A stretch of 64,000 bases of DNA, taken from NCBI RefSeq assembly GCF_900112485.1, contig NZ_FOMG01000018.1, positions 23,115 to 87,114 on the forward strand, given 5' to 3'. This stretch comes from Clostridium uliginosum (lineage in GTDB: Bacteria; Bacillota; Clostridia; Clostridiales; Clostridiaceae). The notes beneath the pieces were generated by a model. The model worked only from the letters and a program-made list of their open reading frames with translations. It was not told the DNA's origin and did not search any database. Shown in pieces: positions 9,198 to 18,206 of this stretch; position 1 is the stretch's first letter; each line of letters opens with the position of its first letter. The translations under genes were made by a program, and so were the position numbers.

Positions 9198-9706
9198 ATC
9201 AATCTTTTTTATTTTTGACCACATACTACTAGATATAAATCATCTCTATTTTTTAACATAAAATCCCTTGTAATCCTTATAACAACACTTCTTAAGCCTA
9301 TTTATCAAATTAAATATTCTTCTCTCATTCAATCTTTTTCATTCATAACTATTTTTAAATGTATAAATTAATTTGTAACTATGTTCCTGTAAAAAAAAGA
9401 TTGACGAAAACAATAAAATGGAAACACCTCTCTCAATCGTCACCACCACTACACTCACGCCAAATTCTAAAAACAAGCAGTAAAAAAAATTTGACTATAT
9501 ATAATGAAGGAAAATTGAATAAAAACTGAAAATGAGCCTTAATTTTTAACGCAAAAAAAGAGCATAAACTCAAGATCACAAAACCTCTTTTAAAGCTCTG
9601 TTTTCCTCGCCTTTATGCTCTCTCTTCACTTCTTTTTTATTCTATTTTTTACTACTCCGCCTCGTAGTCAATCTTTTTTATTTCTTAGTTAATCTTTTTT
9701 TTGACA
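9198..9706. repeat. Tn7-like right end with TnsB-site-like repeats
   Basis: A related motif (T/A)CAATCTTTTTT recurs near 9200-9212, 9330-9342, 9669-9680 and, as TTAATCTTTTTTTT, at 9689-9702. It is present in inverse orientation near 9404-9414 (AAAAAAGATTGAC). The outermost copy runs into TTGACA at 9701-9706, that is TGTCAA read inward. Multiple spaced copies at an end with a TGT terminus fit TnsB binding sites. The five bases GGGAC at 9707-9711 would be the target duplication, but the partner lies outside the window. Confidence 0.65.
9552..9621 (-). terminator. Terminator inside the transposon end, reading from DUF1015
   Basis: On the minus strand AGAGCATAAA (9621 down to 9612) pairs perfectly with TTTATGCTCT (9568 down to 9559), followed by a run of Ts (TTTTTTTG). 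Transcription leaving the serine operon would stop here, about 95 bp beyond the DUF1015 stop, before entering the transposon genes. Confidence 0.65.
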
Positions 9707-9713
9707 GGGACAA

Positions 9714-10970
9714 TTATTTTAATTTGTGTACAAATAATCCGCTTCTTAATTTTGGTTCAAACCATGTTGATTTTGGTGGCATTACTTCACATATATCTGC
9801 AACATCCATAATATCACTGACTTCAGTTGGATACATTGAAAATGCTATCTTCATATCTTTATTAGTTCTTCTTTCAAGCTCTTTAATTCCTCTTATTCCA
9901 CCAATGAAATCTATTCTATCGGATGTTCTTACATCTTCAATTCCTAAGACAGGTGTTAGAACATTTTTTTGTAGTATTGCAACATCAAGGCTATCAATTG
10001 GATCTTCTGCATTAAATATTCCATCTTTAGCTTCTAGTAAATACCACTCATTTTCTACATACATACCAAATGTATGCTTTTTGCTAGGCTTTATTGATTC
10101 ATTATTTGATGATTTTGTTACATTAAATTTTTCTTTAAGCTTTTCTATTAATTGATCTTTACTTAATCCATTTAAATCTTTAACTACTCTGTTATAATCC
10201 ATCACCATTAAATCATTATCTGGAAATGCAACTGCTAAAAAATAATTAAATTCTTCGTCACCAGTATAGTTTGGATTAGATGCTCTTCTTTTTAATCCAA
10301 CTTTAACTGCTGATGCTGACCTGTGGTGTCCATCTGCAATATATAAGTAATCTATTTCTTTAAATAAATCAATAATTTCATTTATAATAATTTCATTATC
10401 AATAACCCAAACAATATGGCTTATCCCATCTTCAGCTACAAAATTATATGTAGGCTGTCTTTTACTCTCATTCTCAATCCAGGCTTCTATTATTTCTGAT
10501 GCTATCTGATCTTCTTTATATGTCAAGAAGATAGGTCCTGTGTTTGCATCACAATAATCAACATGATTAATTCTATCCTGCTCTTTATCTGCCCTAGTAA
10601 ATTCATGCTTTTTAATAACATTATTCATATAATCATCAATAGAAGCACAAAATACTATTCCAGTTTGAGCTCTTCCATTCATTATTTGTCTATAAATATA
10701 AAGACATGGAGTTTCATCTTGAAAATATTCACCATCTGTAATCATACTATCAAGATTTTCTCTAGCTTTCTCATAAACTTTTTTGTCATGTACATCTATT
10801 GAAGAATCTAAATCTACTTCTGCTCTATCAACATGCAAAAATGAATATTCATTTTCTTGTACTATTTCTCTCGCTTCTTCACTACTCATAACATCATAAG
10901 GAAGAGCCGCTATTTTTGAAGCTAATTGTTTAATTGGTCTTATTGCTTTAAAAGGTCTAACTATAGCCAT
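9714..10970 (-). CDS. DUF1015 (COG4198) protein of the serine operon
   Basis: 418 aa, the usual length for the family. It opens with MAIVRPFKAIRPIKQLASKI and contains ALPYDVMSSEEA. Later come HEFTRADKEQDRINHVDYCD (about 118-137) and the conserved DGHHRSASAV (near 217). The gene is third after serC and serA on the same strand, an arrangement common in clostridia. Function is unproven. The DGHHR motif and context invite comparison with ParB-like serine kinases (SerK type), and no phosphoserine phosphatase gene is seen nearby, so a role in phosphoserine/serine interconversion is possible but inferred. A terminator-like hairpin separates it from serA, so it may also have its own promoter. Its 3' end abuts the Tn7-like element. 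Confidence 0.85.
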   Translation of the reverse strand: MAIVRPFKAIRPIKQLASKIAALPYDVMSSEEAREIVQENEYSFLHVDRAEVDLDSSIDVHDKKVYEKARENLDSMITDGEYFQDETPCLYIYRQIMNGRAQTGIVFCASIDDYMNNVIKKHEFTRADKEQDRINHVDYCDANTGPIFLTYKEDQIASEIIEAWIENESKRQPTYNFVAEDGISHIVWVIDNEIIINEIIDLFKEIDYLYIADGHHRSASAVKVGLKRRASNPNYTGDEEFNYFLAVAFPDNDLMVMDYNRVVKDLNGLSKDQLIEKLKEKFNVTKSSNNESIKPSKKHTFGMYVENEWYLLEAKDGIFNAEDPIDSLDVAILQKNVLTPVLGIEDVRTSDRIDFIGGIRGIKELERRTNKDMKIAFSMYPTEVSDIMDVADICEVMPPKSTWFEPKLRSGLFVHKLK

Positions 10971-11199
10971 TAAAATTTCCTCCTAACCAATTCTTTTTAT
11001 TGTATTTCTATCCTTATTAATCTTACCAAATTTTAGCACTTACTAAAAGTAAAATATTAATTTTAGGTACAAATTTAAATGTGCCTTATGTAAGATATAT
11101 ATGCTTCTAACTAGATATTGTTAATTAAAGATATAATTTTCTGTAAAAATTATATAAAAGATTATAAATGTATTAACTTAATTAGAACATATATATTAA

Positions 11200-11233
11200 A
11201 AATCAGTGAAAAATACAATACTTCCACTGATTT
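11200..11233 (-). terminator. Hairpin after serA (possible weak terminator)
   Basis: AAATCAGTG and CACTGATTT form a 9-bp stem, followed on the minus strand by TTTAATAT. It lies 60-90 bp after the serA stop and 230 bp before DUF1015. A partial copy of the GGCATAT palindromic repeat (11234-11276) sits beside it. The rest of the 321-bp gap (10971-11292) is AT-rich with nothing else recognised. Confidence 0.45.
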
Positions 11234-11292
11234 AATGTGCCTTAGATATCTTCAAAAAAATAACTAATCAATATGAAGTTTAAACGGTTAGT

Positions 11293-12201
11293 TTATAAAT
11301 TAAAGAAATCCTTAATAATTGAAACAACCTCATCGCCTATTCTACTTTGTGCTTCCTTAGTTGCTGCTCCAATATGAGGAGTTGCACTAACATTTGGATG
11401 ATTTATTAATTTTTCATTTTTAGTTGGTTCTTCTTCAAATACATCAATACCAGCACCTGCAATAGTTCCGTTATTAAGTGCTTGTAATAATGCCTCTTCA
11501 TCAACAACCTTGCCTCTTGCACAATTAATGATATAAGCACTGTCTTTCATTAAGTCTAATTCTTTCCTTCCTATTAATGAACCATTTACTTTATCATATG
11601 GGACATGTAAAGATAAGAAATCTGCTTGTTTAAGCACTTCTTCAAATGTTAAGAAATCATAATCTAAATCATCATGTTTTCCTTCTATTGTATAATATAC
11701 AACCTTCATACCTAAAGCAGTAGCTTTTTTAGCTAGAGATTGTCCTATTCTTCCCATTCCAATAATTCCTAATATTTTTCCTGTTATCTCAGAGCCTTCA
11801 TATTTCTTCTTATTCCATTCACCATTTCTCATAGTAAAATTAGATATACCTATAAATCTTGCAACTGCAAACATATGAGCTATTGTAAGTTCTGCAACTG
11901 AATCTGAACTAGCTGCTGGAGTATTATTAATAGTTAATCCATTTTCTTTAGCATAAGCTACATCTATATTATCTATGCCAACACCAGCTCTAATCACTAA
12001 TTTTAAATTTCCACCTTTTTCTGCATCAATAACATCTGCTGTAACTTTAGTAGCTGATCTAATAACTAATGCATCAAATTCTTTTAATTTCTCCCCTAAT
12101 ATGTCTTGTGGAAAATGTTCATTTATAACTTCCACTCCTGAATCTTTTAATGCTTCTATTGCTTTTGCTTGTAACCCGTCGTTTGTTAATACTCTAATCA
12201 T
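11293..12201 (-). CDS. serA: D-3-phosphoglycerate dehydrogenase (short form)
   Basis: The start is the ATG at 12201 (MIRVLTNDGL), preceded by AAAGGGGGA; an upstream in-frame ATG has no such site. This gives 302 aa, first step of serine synthesis: 3-phosphoglycerate plus NAD to 3-phosphohydroxypyruvate. Features are the Rossmann loop GIIGMGRIGQSLAKKA, the active-site Arg in INCARGKVVDEEAL, the Glu in FEEEP and the His in TPHIGAAT. It ends soon after this, so it lacks the ACT domain through which longer SerA enzymes are inhibited by serine. It sits between serC and DUF1015. A palindromic repeat copy occupies most of the 86-bp gap to serC. Confidence 0.92.
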   Translation of the reverse strand: MIRVLTNDGLQAKAIEALKDSGVEVINEHFPQDILGEKLKEFDALVIRSATKVTADVIDAEKGGNLKLVIRAGVGIDNIDVAYAKENGLTINNTPAASSDSVAELTIAHMFAVARFIGISNFTMRNGEWNKKKYEGSEITGKILGIIGMGRIGQSLAKKATALGMKVVYYTIEGKHDDLDYDFLTFEEVLKQADFLSLHVPYDKVNGSLIGRKELDLMKDSAYIINCARGKVVDEEALLQALNNGTIAGAGIDVFEEEPTKNEKLINHPNVSATPHIGAATKEAQSRIGDEVVSIIKDFFNL

Positions 12202-12240
12202 TATAAAAAAATCCCCCTTTGAATTTACCGTTAACTTACT

Positions 12241-12285
12241 TAGGCGCATAAATGAAAGTAACAAGTCAAAGATGCACCTTATGCT
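12241..12285. repeat. GGCATAT palindromic repeat, degenerate copy
   Basis: TAGGCGCATAAATGAAAG, then TAACAAGTCAAAGATGC and a closing TGCACCTTA, match the arms of the window-wide palindromic family. It lies in the serC-serA gap inside the operon. Confidence 0.55.
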
Positions 12286-12287
12286 TT

Positions 12288-13361
12288 TTATAATCCTAAA
12301 ATATCTTCTATATTTCTAAGTAACTCATTAACATCTTCTACTGTACAATCTGCCATATGAGCTATTCTAAATGTCTTGTCCTTTAATCCACCATATCCAT
12401 TAGATAGTTGGAATCCTCTTTCTCCAAGTGATTTGTTTAAAGCTCCAACATCAATATTTCTTGTATTAGCTATAGTAGTTAATGTATTTGATAAATGATT
12501 TTCATCTGGGAAAATATCAAAATATTTTTTAGCCCATGCTCTAACTATTTTAGCCATTTCAAGATGTCTAGCAAATCTGTTTTCTAAGCCTTCTTTATTA
12601 ATTATATTATCTAATTGATAGTCTAAAGCAAACATATGTGAAAGTGATGGTGTTGATGGATATTGATAATCCTTCTTTTGGATATACTTATATAATTGTA
12701 ATAAATCTAAATAGTATCCTCTATTAGGTACTTTTTCAGCTCTTTCTTTTGCTTTTTGTGAGAAAGTACATACTGCTAGTCCTGGAGGTAATCCAAGAGC
12801 TTTTTGTGATGATGTGATACAAACATCAATTCCACATTTATCAACTTCTATTTTTGTTCCTGCTGCTGAACTTACTGTATCAACAATAAATACAACTTCT
12901 GGATATTTTTTAACTACTTCACCAATTTCATCGATTGGATTCATTATTCCTGTTGAAGTTTCGTTGTGTGTTACAGCAACTAAGTCATATTTACCAGTAC
13001 TTAGAGCTTTATCTACTTCTGCTGGATCAATAGCTTGACCCATTTCAATTTCAAATAAATCAGCTTCAACATTGTTGCTTATAGCCATTTCATACCATCT
13101 TTTCCCAAATGCCCCCACTGAGAATACAGCTGCTCTCTTTGCTGTGCAACATCTTATAGCACCTTCCATAAGTCCACTACCTGAAGTTGTAGAAAGAAGT
13201 ATTTCATTCTTAGTATAAAACAACTTTCTTAAATTATCGCTTATTCTCCTTTGAAGTGCTGAAGCATCTTTACTTCTGTGTCCTATCATTGGTGTCGCCA
13301 TTTTTTGAAGCACATCTTCACGTACTTCAACTGGCCCTGGAATAAATAATTTTTTATGCAT
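12288..13361 (-). CDS. serC: Phosphoserine aminotransferase-type class V enzyme
   Basis: 357 aa class V PLP aminotransferase of the alanine-glyoxylate/serine-pyruvate type, starting MHKKLFIPGPVEVREDVL after a GGGGGGA ribosome site. The glycine-rich STTSGSGLMEGAIRCC binds the cofactor phosphate. The PLP lysine is in ITSSQKALGLPPG (near 188), preceded by IVDTVSSAAG with the cofactor Asp. In clostridia this family takes the place of classical SerC, and here it heads serC-serA-DUF1015. It would convert 3-phosphohydroxypyruvate and glutamate to phosphoserine. Sequence alone cannot exclude use of glyoxylate or pyruvate. The 220 bp upstream are AT-rich and show no riboswitch or T-box. Confidence 0.85.
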   Translation of the reverse strand: MHKKLFIPGPVEVREDVLQKMATPMIGHRSKDASALQRRISDNLRKLFYTKNEILLSTTSGSGLMEGAIRCCTAKRAAVFSVGAFGKRWYEMAISNNVEADLFEIEMGQAIDPAEVDKALSTGKYDLVAVTHNETSTGIMNPIDEIGEVVKKYPEVVFIVDTVSSAAGTKIEVDKCGIDVCITSSQKALGLPPGLAVCTFSQKAKERAEKVPNRGYYLDLLQLYKYIQKKDYQYPSTPSLSHMFALDYQLDNIINKEGLENRFARHLEMAKIVRAWAKKYFDIFPDENHLSNTLTTIANTRNIDVGALNKSLGERGFQLSNGYGGLKDKTFRIAHMADCTVEDVNELLRNIEDILGL

Positions 13362-13581
13362 TTAGAAATCCCCCCCATTTTTAATGTGCCTTATTACTTA
13401 TTTATAGTTTATTGCTTATAAGTTATTTGTCCATTTTACTACTTATTAATAATCAATTCAATACTTTATTGATTTAAAAGTAATAATTTGATACATTTTT
13501 ATTGTTTTTATAATTAAATTGATTAAAATATCTATATATATGTGTTGATTTAATATCTACAGTTTATTGTGGAATATATTG

Positions 13582-15084
13582 TTAATAAATTTGTTTATAT
13601 TTATTTTCTAAGTAATTCAAGAAATATTTAGTTGAAAGTTCTTCACTTGTAACCTTCTTAACTAATTCTTCTGGAGTGTATATTCCTCCATATTTATGAA
13701 TATTATTACTTAACCACTCATTAATATAGCTCATATCACCATCTTCTAAATTATTTATTGCATTCTCGTTATCTTGCATAAGTTTATTTAAAAACTGGCC
13801 TCCGTAGATATTACCTAATGCATAACTTGGAAAATATCCAAAAGATCCATCTGACCAATGCATATCTTGTAGAATCCCTTCATTATCTGTTTTAGGCTCT
13901 ACTCCTAAATACTCAATGTATTTTTCTTTCCATACCTTTGGAAGATCTTTAACTTCAATATCTCCATTTATTAATTCTTTTTCAATCTCATATCTTATAA
14001 TTACATGTAAACTATATGTTAATTCATCTGCTTCTGTTCTAATTAAAGATGGTTCAACATAATTTACAGCAGAATAAAATTCATCTAAAGTTACATCTTC
14101 TAAGTTAGAGAATTTCTCTTTTATAAATGGTAATATTACTTTTATAAATTCCTTACTTCTACCAATGATATTTTCATAAAATCTAGATTGTGATTCATGT
14201 ATTCCCATTGAAGCCCCTATTGCAAGACCTGTCCCTAGTAAATTATCAGGAATGTGCAATTCATATAATCCATGTCCACCTTCATGGATTATGCTATATA
14301 TATTAGATAATAAATCTCTTTCAAAATAGTGAGTTGTTATTCTGACATCTTTATTTCCAAAATTAGTTGTAAATGGATGAGTAGTTTCATCTAATCTGCC
14401 AGCATCCATATCAAATTTGATCTTATCTAACAAATATAAGCTTATTTCTTTTTGTTTTTTTATATCGAATTTTGCATTTAAAAACTCTCTATTTATTTTT
14501 TTGTTACTTTTCTTTATATATTCTAATATATTTAAAATTCCTTCTTTTAGTTCTCCAAATATTTTATCTAATTTTTTAACAGTAATACCTTCTTCAAATT
14601 TTCCAAGTAAAGCATCATACTTATTTTCTTTATATCCTAAATATTCAACAAATTCTCTTTGAAACGCAACTACCTTCTCTAAGTGAGGCTTGAATATACT
14701 AAAATCATTCTTTTCTCTAGCTTCTTCCCATGCTGCTTCTGATAAAGATGTTACAATAGAATATTGCTTATGTATCTTTTCTGGAATCTTTTTTGTTTCT
14801 TCATAATTTTTCTTTAAATTTCTCATCATAGCCTTATCAACTATGGATAATTCATTTATTATTGGATTAAAATAATTGATAAATTCTTTTACTTCTTCCC
14901 CTGTTGTAAGTTTAAAAGATTCTCCTGTTATATATGCAAGCGTATTAGCTCTTTGTTCTAAGGCTTTCTTCGGCATACATATCTTCATATCCCAATAAAC
15001 AAGGGCTGACAATCTATCTAGCTCTTCAATTTTACTTACATGTTCTCTTACTTCATTTAACTTTTCTTGTATTTTTTGATTCAT
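13582..15084 (-). CDS. M32 family metallocarboxypeptidase
   Basis: 500 aa, the normal length for thermostable carboxypeptidase (Taq type). The zinc motif is HEGGH in IIHEGGHGLYELH (near 269-273), followed by the family blocks GIHESQSRFYEN and RTEADELTYSLHVIIRYE, and near the C-terminus DMHWSDGSFGYFPSYALG. It removes C-terminal residues from peptides in the cytoplasm; no signal peptide is present. AGAGGGGGATGGATGC precedes the ATG. It stands alone with 220 bp of AT-rich DNA downstream and a palindromic repeat copy upstream. Confidence 0.92.
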   Translation of the reverse strand: MNQKIQEKLNEVREHVSKIEELDRLSALVYWDMKICMPKKALEQRANTLAYITGESFKLTTGEEVKEFINYFNPIINELSIVDKAMMRNLKKNYEETKKIPEKIHKQYSIVTSLSEAAWEEAREKNDFSIFKPHLEKVVAFQREFVEYLGYKENKYDALLGKFEEGITVKKLDKIFGELKEGILNILEYIKKSNKKINREFLNAKFDIKKQKEISLYLLDKIKFDMDAGRLDETTHPFTTNFGNKDVRITTHYFERDLLSNIYSIIHEGGHGLYELHIPDNLLGTGLAIGASMGIHESQSRFYENIIGRSKEFIKVILPFIKEKFSNLEDVTLDEFYSAVNYVEPSLIRTEADELTYSLHVIIRYEIEKELINGDIEVKDLPKVWKEKYIEYLGVEPKTDNEGILQDMHWSDGSFGYFPSYALGNIYGGQFLNKLMQDNENAINNLEDGDMSYINEWLSNNIHKYGGIYTPEELVKKVTSEELSTKYFLNYLENKYKQIY

Positions 15085-15101
15085 AATGCATCCATCCCCC
15101 T

Positions 15102-15140
15102 CTTAGGCATCTGAAAAAAATAACAATCCAATATGCCTTA
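15102..15140. repeat. GGCATAT palindromic repeat, short copy
   Basis: TTAGGCATCTGAAAAAAATA, then ACAATCCAATATGCCTTAA: both ends of the family consensus with a shortened middle. It fills the gap between the 61-aa protein stop and the carboxypeptidase ribosome site. Confidence 0.6.
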
Positions 15141-15142
15141 AA

Positions 15143-15328
15143 TTAATAATCTCTATATTCTTCATCAAAGAATAAAACTGATTCAGTTTCTCTACAATAT
15201 TTTACACACATGCATTGTGCTAATTTTCTTGGGCATCTATAACATAAACAAGTCAAATCTTTTCCATTACACTTCTCACTTTTAAATTCTGGACAGTCGC
15301 CACAATTCACACCATTTCCAGCTGGCAT
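15143..15328 (-). CDS. Small Cys-rich protein, 61 aa
   Basis: 61 aa with ten Cys in the first 46 residues: CGDC, CNGKDLTCLCYRC, CMCVKYC. This is compatible with one or two metal centres or disulfides. A ribosome site (AAGGAGATGATATT) precedes the ATG at 15328. The protein resembles small conserved clostridial proteins of unknown function. No signal peptide is evident. It might be a small Fe-S or zinc protein, but this is inference. Confidence 0.75.
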   Translation of the reverse strand: MPAGNGVNCGDCPEFKSEKCNGKDLTCLCYRCPRKLAQCMCVKYCRETESVLFFDEEYRDY

Positions 15329-15379
15329 AATATCATCTCCTTAATACATCTCGTGTAGCATACGCTAAGCGGATTGATT

Positions 15380-16636
15380 TTAATAATTAGGTTCATCTAA
15401 ATAAATATATCCATATAAATCTTGAGTGCCATATATTTCTCTATATTTGAAGAGAACAGTTTGCCACATTGATTCTGATATGTAAGTCTTACCATTTTCA
15501 ATTTTTTCAACTATTGCAACATGACCATGCCCTCCAGAGTTTGGCATTGAGGACTTCCATACTGCAATTGCACCTACTTTAGGAGTGGAACCATATTTAT
15601 ATTTTCCACTTTCCTTATTTTCTTCCCACCAAGAACAAGCATTTCCAATCAATCCTGCTGCTGTTGGCTTATATCCAATCATCTCCCAAGCGCGTCCCCA
15701 TGCATACCATGTACAATTACCTTGTATTTTACTTCCTTTGCTTAAAAATGGTGGAGAAAGTTTTACTTGATAAAAAACATTTGCGTCTGAATAATAACAT
15801 TTATTATCAGTATCTGGTGCAGTAGTTCTTATTTGAGCGTTACTTGAGTTTGAATTAGTATTAGTATCTGTATCACTATTTAAATTATTATCTGAATCCG
15901 AAATTACATTTTCTTGATTATCGACTGGTTTTTCAAAGCTAATCCATGTACTACTTGCCCATCCATCAAGTCCATTTGCAGATATATGCCAAAATCCATT
16001 GTTTTCTTCATCAATAAGAATAATTTTAGTTCCTTTTGATAAAGTTCCTATTATATCTGAAGATAATGATGCTTGAGAACGGACATTTAGTGGATTACTA
16101 TCTGTAGCAACATAACCTACACGTGTTTTTCCTTCTTTGTCATTATCATCTGAGGATTCTAGTTTCTGTATTACTTGTTCTTGATCTTTTAATAGAGAAC
16201 CACTTTCTGAAAATATATATGATTTTCCATCAATTTCAACTACTCCTGTTTGCATTGCTCCACTAGAGTTTGTGAAATACCAAGTACCATCCTCATTTAT
16301 CCATCCTATATTCATTTCTCCACTTTGGGATAAATTATACCAATTACCATCTGAATTCTTTATCCAGCCAGTATTCATTGCTCCGTTTAAAGATAGGTTG
16401 TACCATTTATTGCTATACCTAATCCACCCTATACTCATTATTCCATCATTACTAAAATAATACCACTTTCCATCAATTAAATTCCAACCTATTGCCTTTT
16501 CTCCATTTTCAGTCCAATTCCACTTGTTTTGTGAATCTTTAATCCATGTAGCTGAAGCTGCCACTGGATACATAGTTGATATTATTGTACTTATAATAGC
16601 TGTTGTTATTATCTTTTTAAGAAATATCTTCTTCAC
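15380..16636 (-). CDS. Secreted cell-wall hydrolase: choline-binding repeats, SH3b, CHAP
   Basis: 418 aa. A signal peptide (KKIFLKKIITTAIISTI, cleavage after VAASA near 29) is followed by six to seven choline-binding-type repeats of about 20 residues (GWNLIDGKWYYFSNDG, GWIRYSNKWYNLSLNG and so on, about 35-155). A bacterial SH3 domain (about 172-235, VGYVATDSNPLNVRS) and an Asn/Ser/Asp-rich linker (240-275) come next. The last part is a CHAP domain with catalytic Cys in QGNCTWYAWGRAWEM (near 307) and His in GGHGHVAIVEKI (near 372). It should cut peptidoglycan peptide bonds outside the cell, held by teichoic-acid choline. It is monocistronic, with 340 bp of repeat-bearing DNA upstream. Confidence 0.88.
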   Translation of the reverse strand: MKKIFLKKIITTAIISTIISTMYPVAASATWIKDSQNKWNWTENGEKAIGWNLIDGKWYYFSNDGIMSIGWIRYSNKWYNLSLNGAMNTGWIKNSDGNWYNLSQSGEMNIGWINEDGTWYFTNSSGAMQTGVVEIDGKSYIFSESGSLLKDQEQVIQKLESSDDNDKEGKTRVGYVATDSNPLNVRSQASLSSDIIGTLSKGTKIILIDEENNGFWHISANGLDGWASSTWISFEKPVDNQENVISDSDNNLNSDTDTNTNSNSSNAQIRTTAPDTDNKCYYSDANVFYQVKLSPPFLSKGSKIQGNCTWYAWGRAWEMIGYKPTAAGLIGNACSWWEENKESGKYKYGSTPKVGAIAVWKSSMPNSGGHGHVAIVEKIENGKTYISESMWQTVLFKYREIYGTQDLYGYIYLDEPNY

Positions 16637-16743
16637 TAATGTTTACCCCTTTTTTACTTATAAATTTCTTTAATATGTTTAATTACAATTTATATTTATA
16701 CAACTTAAATATTAACTTAAAATTAATAAATTCACAAATTTAT

Positions 16744-16821
16744 AGGCATATGAAAGAAAATAACAAGTCAAAGATGCAAAATAGACTAGCATACTGACTA
16801 GTTATTTTTTTGAATATGCCT
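16744..16821. repeat. GGCATAT palindromic repeat, complete copy
   Basis: It begins AGGCATATGAAAGAAAATA, then ACAAGTCAAAGATGC, and ends GACTAGTTATTTTTTTG then AATATGCCT. The arms form a stem of about 25 bp with TA on both flanks. It lies in the 336-bp gap 16637-16973. Confidence 0.75.
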
Positions 16822-16836
16822 AAGGCATATAAAAAA

Positions 16837-16884
16837 AGTCCTATAAGAAATATAATATTTTACTATCATAATCTTATAGGACTT
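16837..16884 (-). terminator. Terminator of the ABC transporter operon
   Basis: On the minus strand AGTCCTATAAG pairs with CTTATAGGACT, followed by seven Ts. It lies about 90 bp after the permease stop. Confidence 0.75.
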
Positions 16885-16973
16885 GTTCTTATTATTGATT
16901 ATAAATTAAGACATCTTTTTTTAATAACAATTTAATATACGGTGTATATTTTTTGTGCTATATAAGAAGGTCC

Positions 16974-18206
16974 CTAAATAAGAATATCTTTCTTTTTAAA
17001 GACAATATGTGCAATAACATAACTTATTATTATAGTAACAAGCATTACTACTACGCCATTTATAGGCGTTAAGTTTCCATTTTTGTAGTTGTATGCTATA
17101 TCCCCTGTTATGACAGAAGCAACAGATCCATAATTTAAAAATACCAAATGTGCAAATCCTTTTAAAAATCCAAACATTTCAAATCCTATTGTTCCTGCAA
17201 CTGTAGCAATAATAGCTATAGTTGTTGTTACATTACTACTTTTAAATAATGTAGAAATTAAGAATATAAATGCACAACAAGTTATCATAAATAATATCTG
17301 TAATAATAAGGCTTTAACTATTAATTCATTAAAGGTTACCATACTTCCAGTACCATGTATAGGCATTATATCTGGATATCCTTTTGTTGCCATATTTGAA
17401 AAATCTACACTGTACCTAACACCAATAGTTTTAGGATAATTTCCTACACCAAACCCTTTTACAATTCCGATTCCTAAGAATGCTAAAAGCTCCATAGATG
17501 TAATCATTGTAACTACAGTAATTGTAACCGCTATAAATTTTGATAATAGCACTTTCCCTCTTGATATAGGTTGTACTAATAAGAATTTTAATGTTGGTGG
17601 TGTACATTCCCCGGATACAATATCACTCATGAATACTGCTATTCCAACAACTAATAAAATTGTACCTAAAATCATCATTATTGTTTGCATATAATTATAT
17701 GCATTAAATTCATAATCATGTAATGGTTTTATATTATTTTCTTTTAAGTACTTTAATTCATCTAGATTTTCTGTAATTGATACTTTTTCTGATTCTTCAA
17801 TGCTATCATTGCTTAATGTTTCTTCACTAGATTTAATATTTTCATCCAGTTCAACTCTCCATGCATCTGGACTAACTCCATTTTTTATTTGATCTTCATA
17901 TTTTACTCTTGCTTTTTCAGATTTTTTTATATTTTGTTTAAGACTTTGTATATGTTCTTCATTTTCATTTTCCGAACTTTTCGAACTTCCCTCAAATCTA
18001 TCAATCTCCTGTTTCATATTTTTAATATCTCGTTCAACTTGTTCTAATTTATATTGTGGTGAATTATATTTTTCCATTTTCTTTTCTTGACTATAAAGTC
18101 CATACATTCCAATTCCTATAAATAAAACAAATAATCCAAATACAATCCAAGTTTTAGTTCTCTTCAATATCTTTATAAACTCATTTTTAATAAGTAAAAG
18201 TAGCAT
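16974..18206 (-). CDS. ABC-2 type permease
   Basis: 410 aa. One N-terminal membrane segment (about 16-35) is followed by a long charged, coiled-coil-prone extracytoplasmic stretch (about 40-160). Five or so further segments lie between 170 and 405, near 171-192, 219-242, 290-318, 325-347 and 380-402. This is the topology of ABC-2 permeases of the BcrB/YhfE type. The gene starts at the last base of the ATPase stop codon region and is its partner. Substrate is unknown; peptide or antibiotic export and immunity are common roles of such pairs. Confidence 0.85.
   Translation of the reverse strand: MLLLLIKNEFIKILKRTKTWIVFGLFVLFIGIGMYGLYSQEKKMEKYNSPQYKLEQVERDIKNMKQEIDRFEGSSKSSENENEEHIQSLKQNIKKSEKARVKYEDQIKNGVSPDAWRVELDENIKSSEETLSNDSIEESEKVSITENLDELKYLKENNIKPLHDYEFNAYNYMQTIMMILGTILLVVGIAVFMSDIVSGECTPPTLKFLLVQPISRGKVLLSKFIAVTITVVTMITSMELLAFLGIGIVKGFGVGNYPKTIGVRYSVDFSNMATKGYPDIMPIHGTGSMVTFNELIVKALLLQILFMITCCAFIFLISTLFKSSNVTTTIAIIATVAGTIGFEMFGFLKGFAHLVFLNYGSVASVITGDIAYNYKNGNLTPINGVVVMLVTIIISYVIAHIVFKKKDILI

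Larger units (their letters stand above)
1..9706 (-). mobile_element. Tn7-like transposon, right part (decayed), with defence cargo
   Basis: The right end is placed at 9706. From there the sequence reads inward as TGTCAAAAAAAAGATTAAC, which has the TGT terminus usual for Tn7-like elements, followed by several related repeats that look like TnsB sites. Next come a small HTH gene, a 5'-truncated tnsC and a full tniQ/tnsD, all on the minus strand, which is the usual tns order next to the right end. Beyond them lie a membrane protein, a Gabija-like pair and two unknown ORFs, read here as cargo. tnsA and tnsB are missing, so the copy cannot be autonomous as it stands. No left end was found, so the element should run past base 1. 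The outer boundary and the assignment of all cargo to one element are inference. Confidence 0.68.

Noticed and set aside
13362..13581. T-box or serine-responsive leader upstream of serC
   Set aside because: No specifier loop, no TGGNACC-type T-box motif and no terminator were found in the 220 bp.
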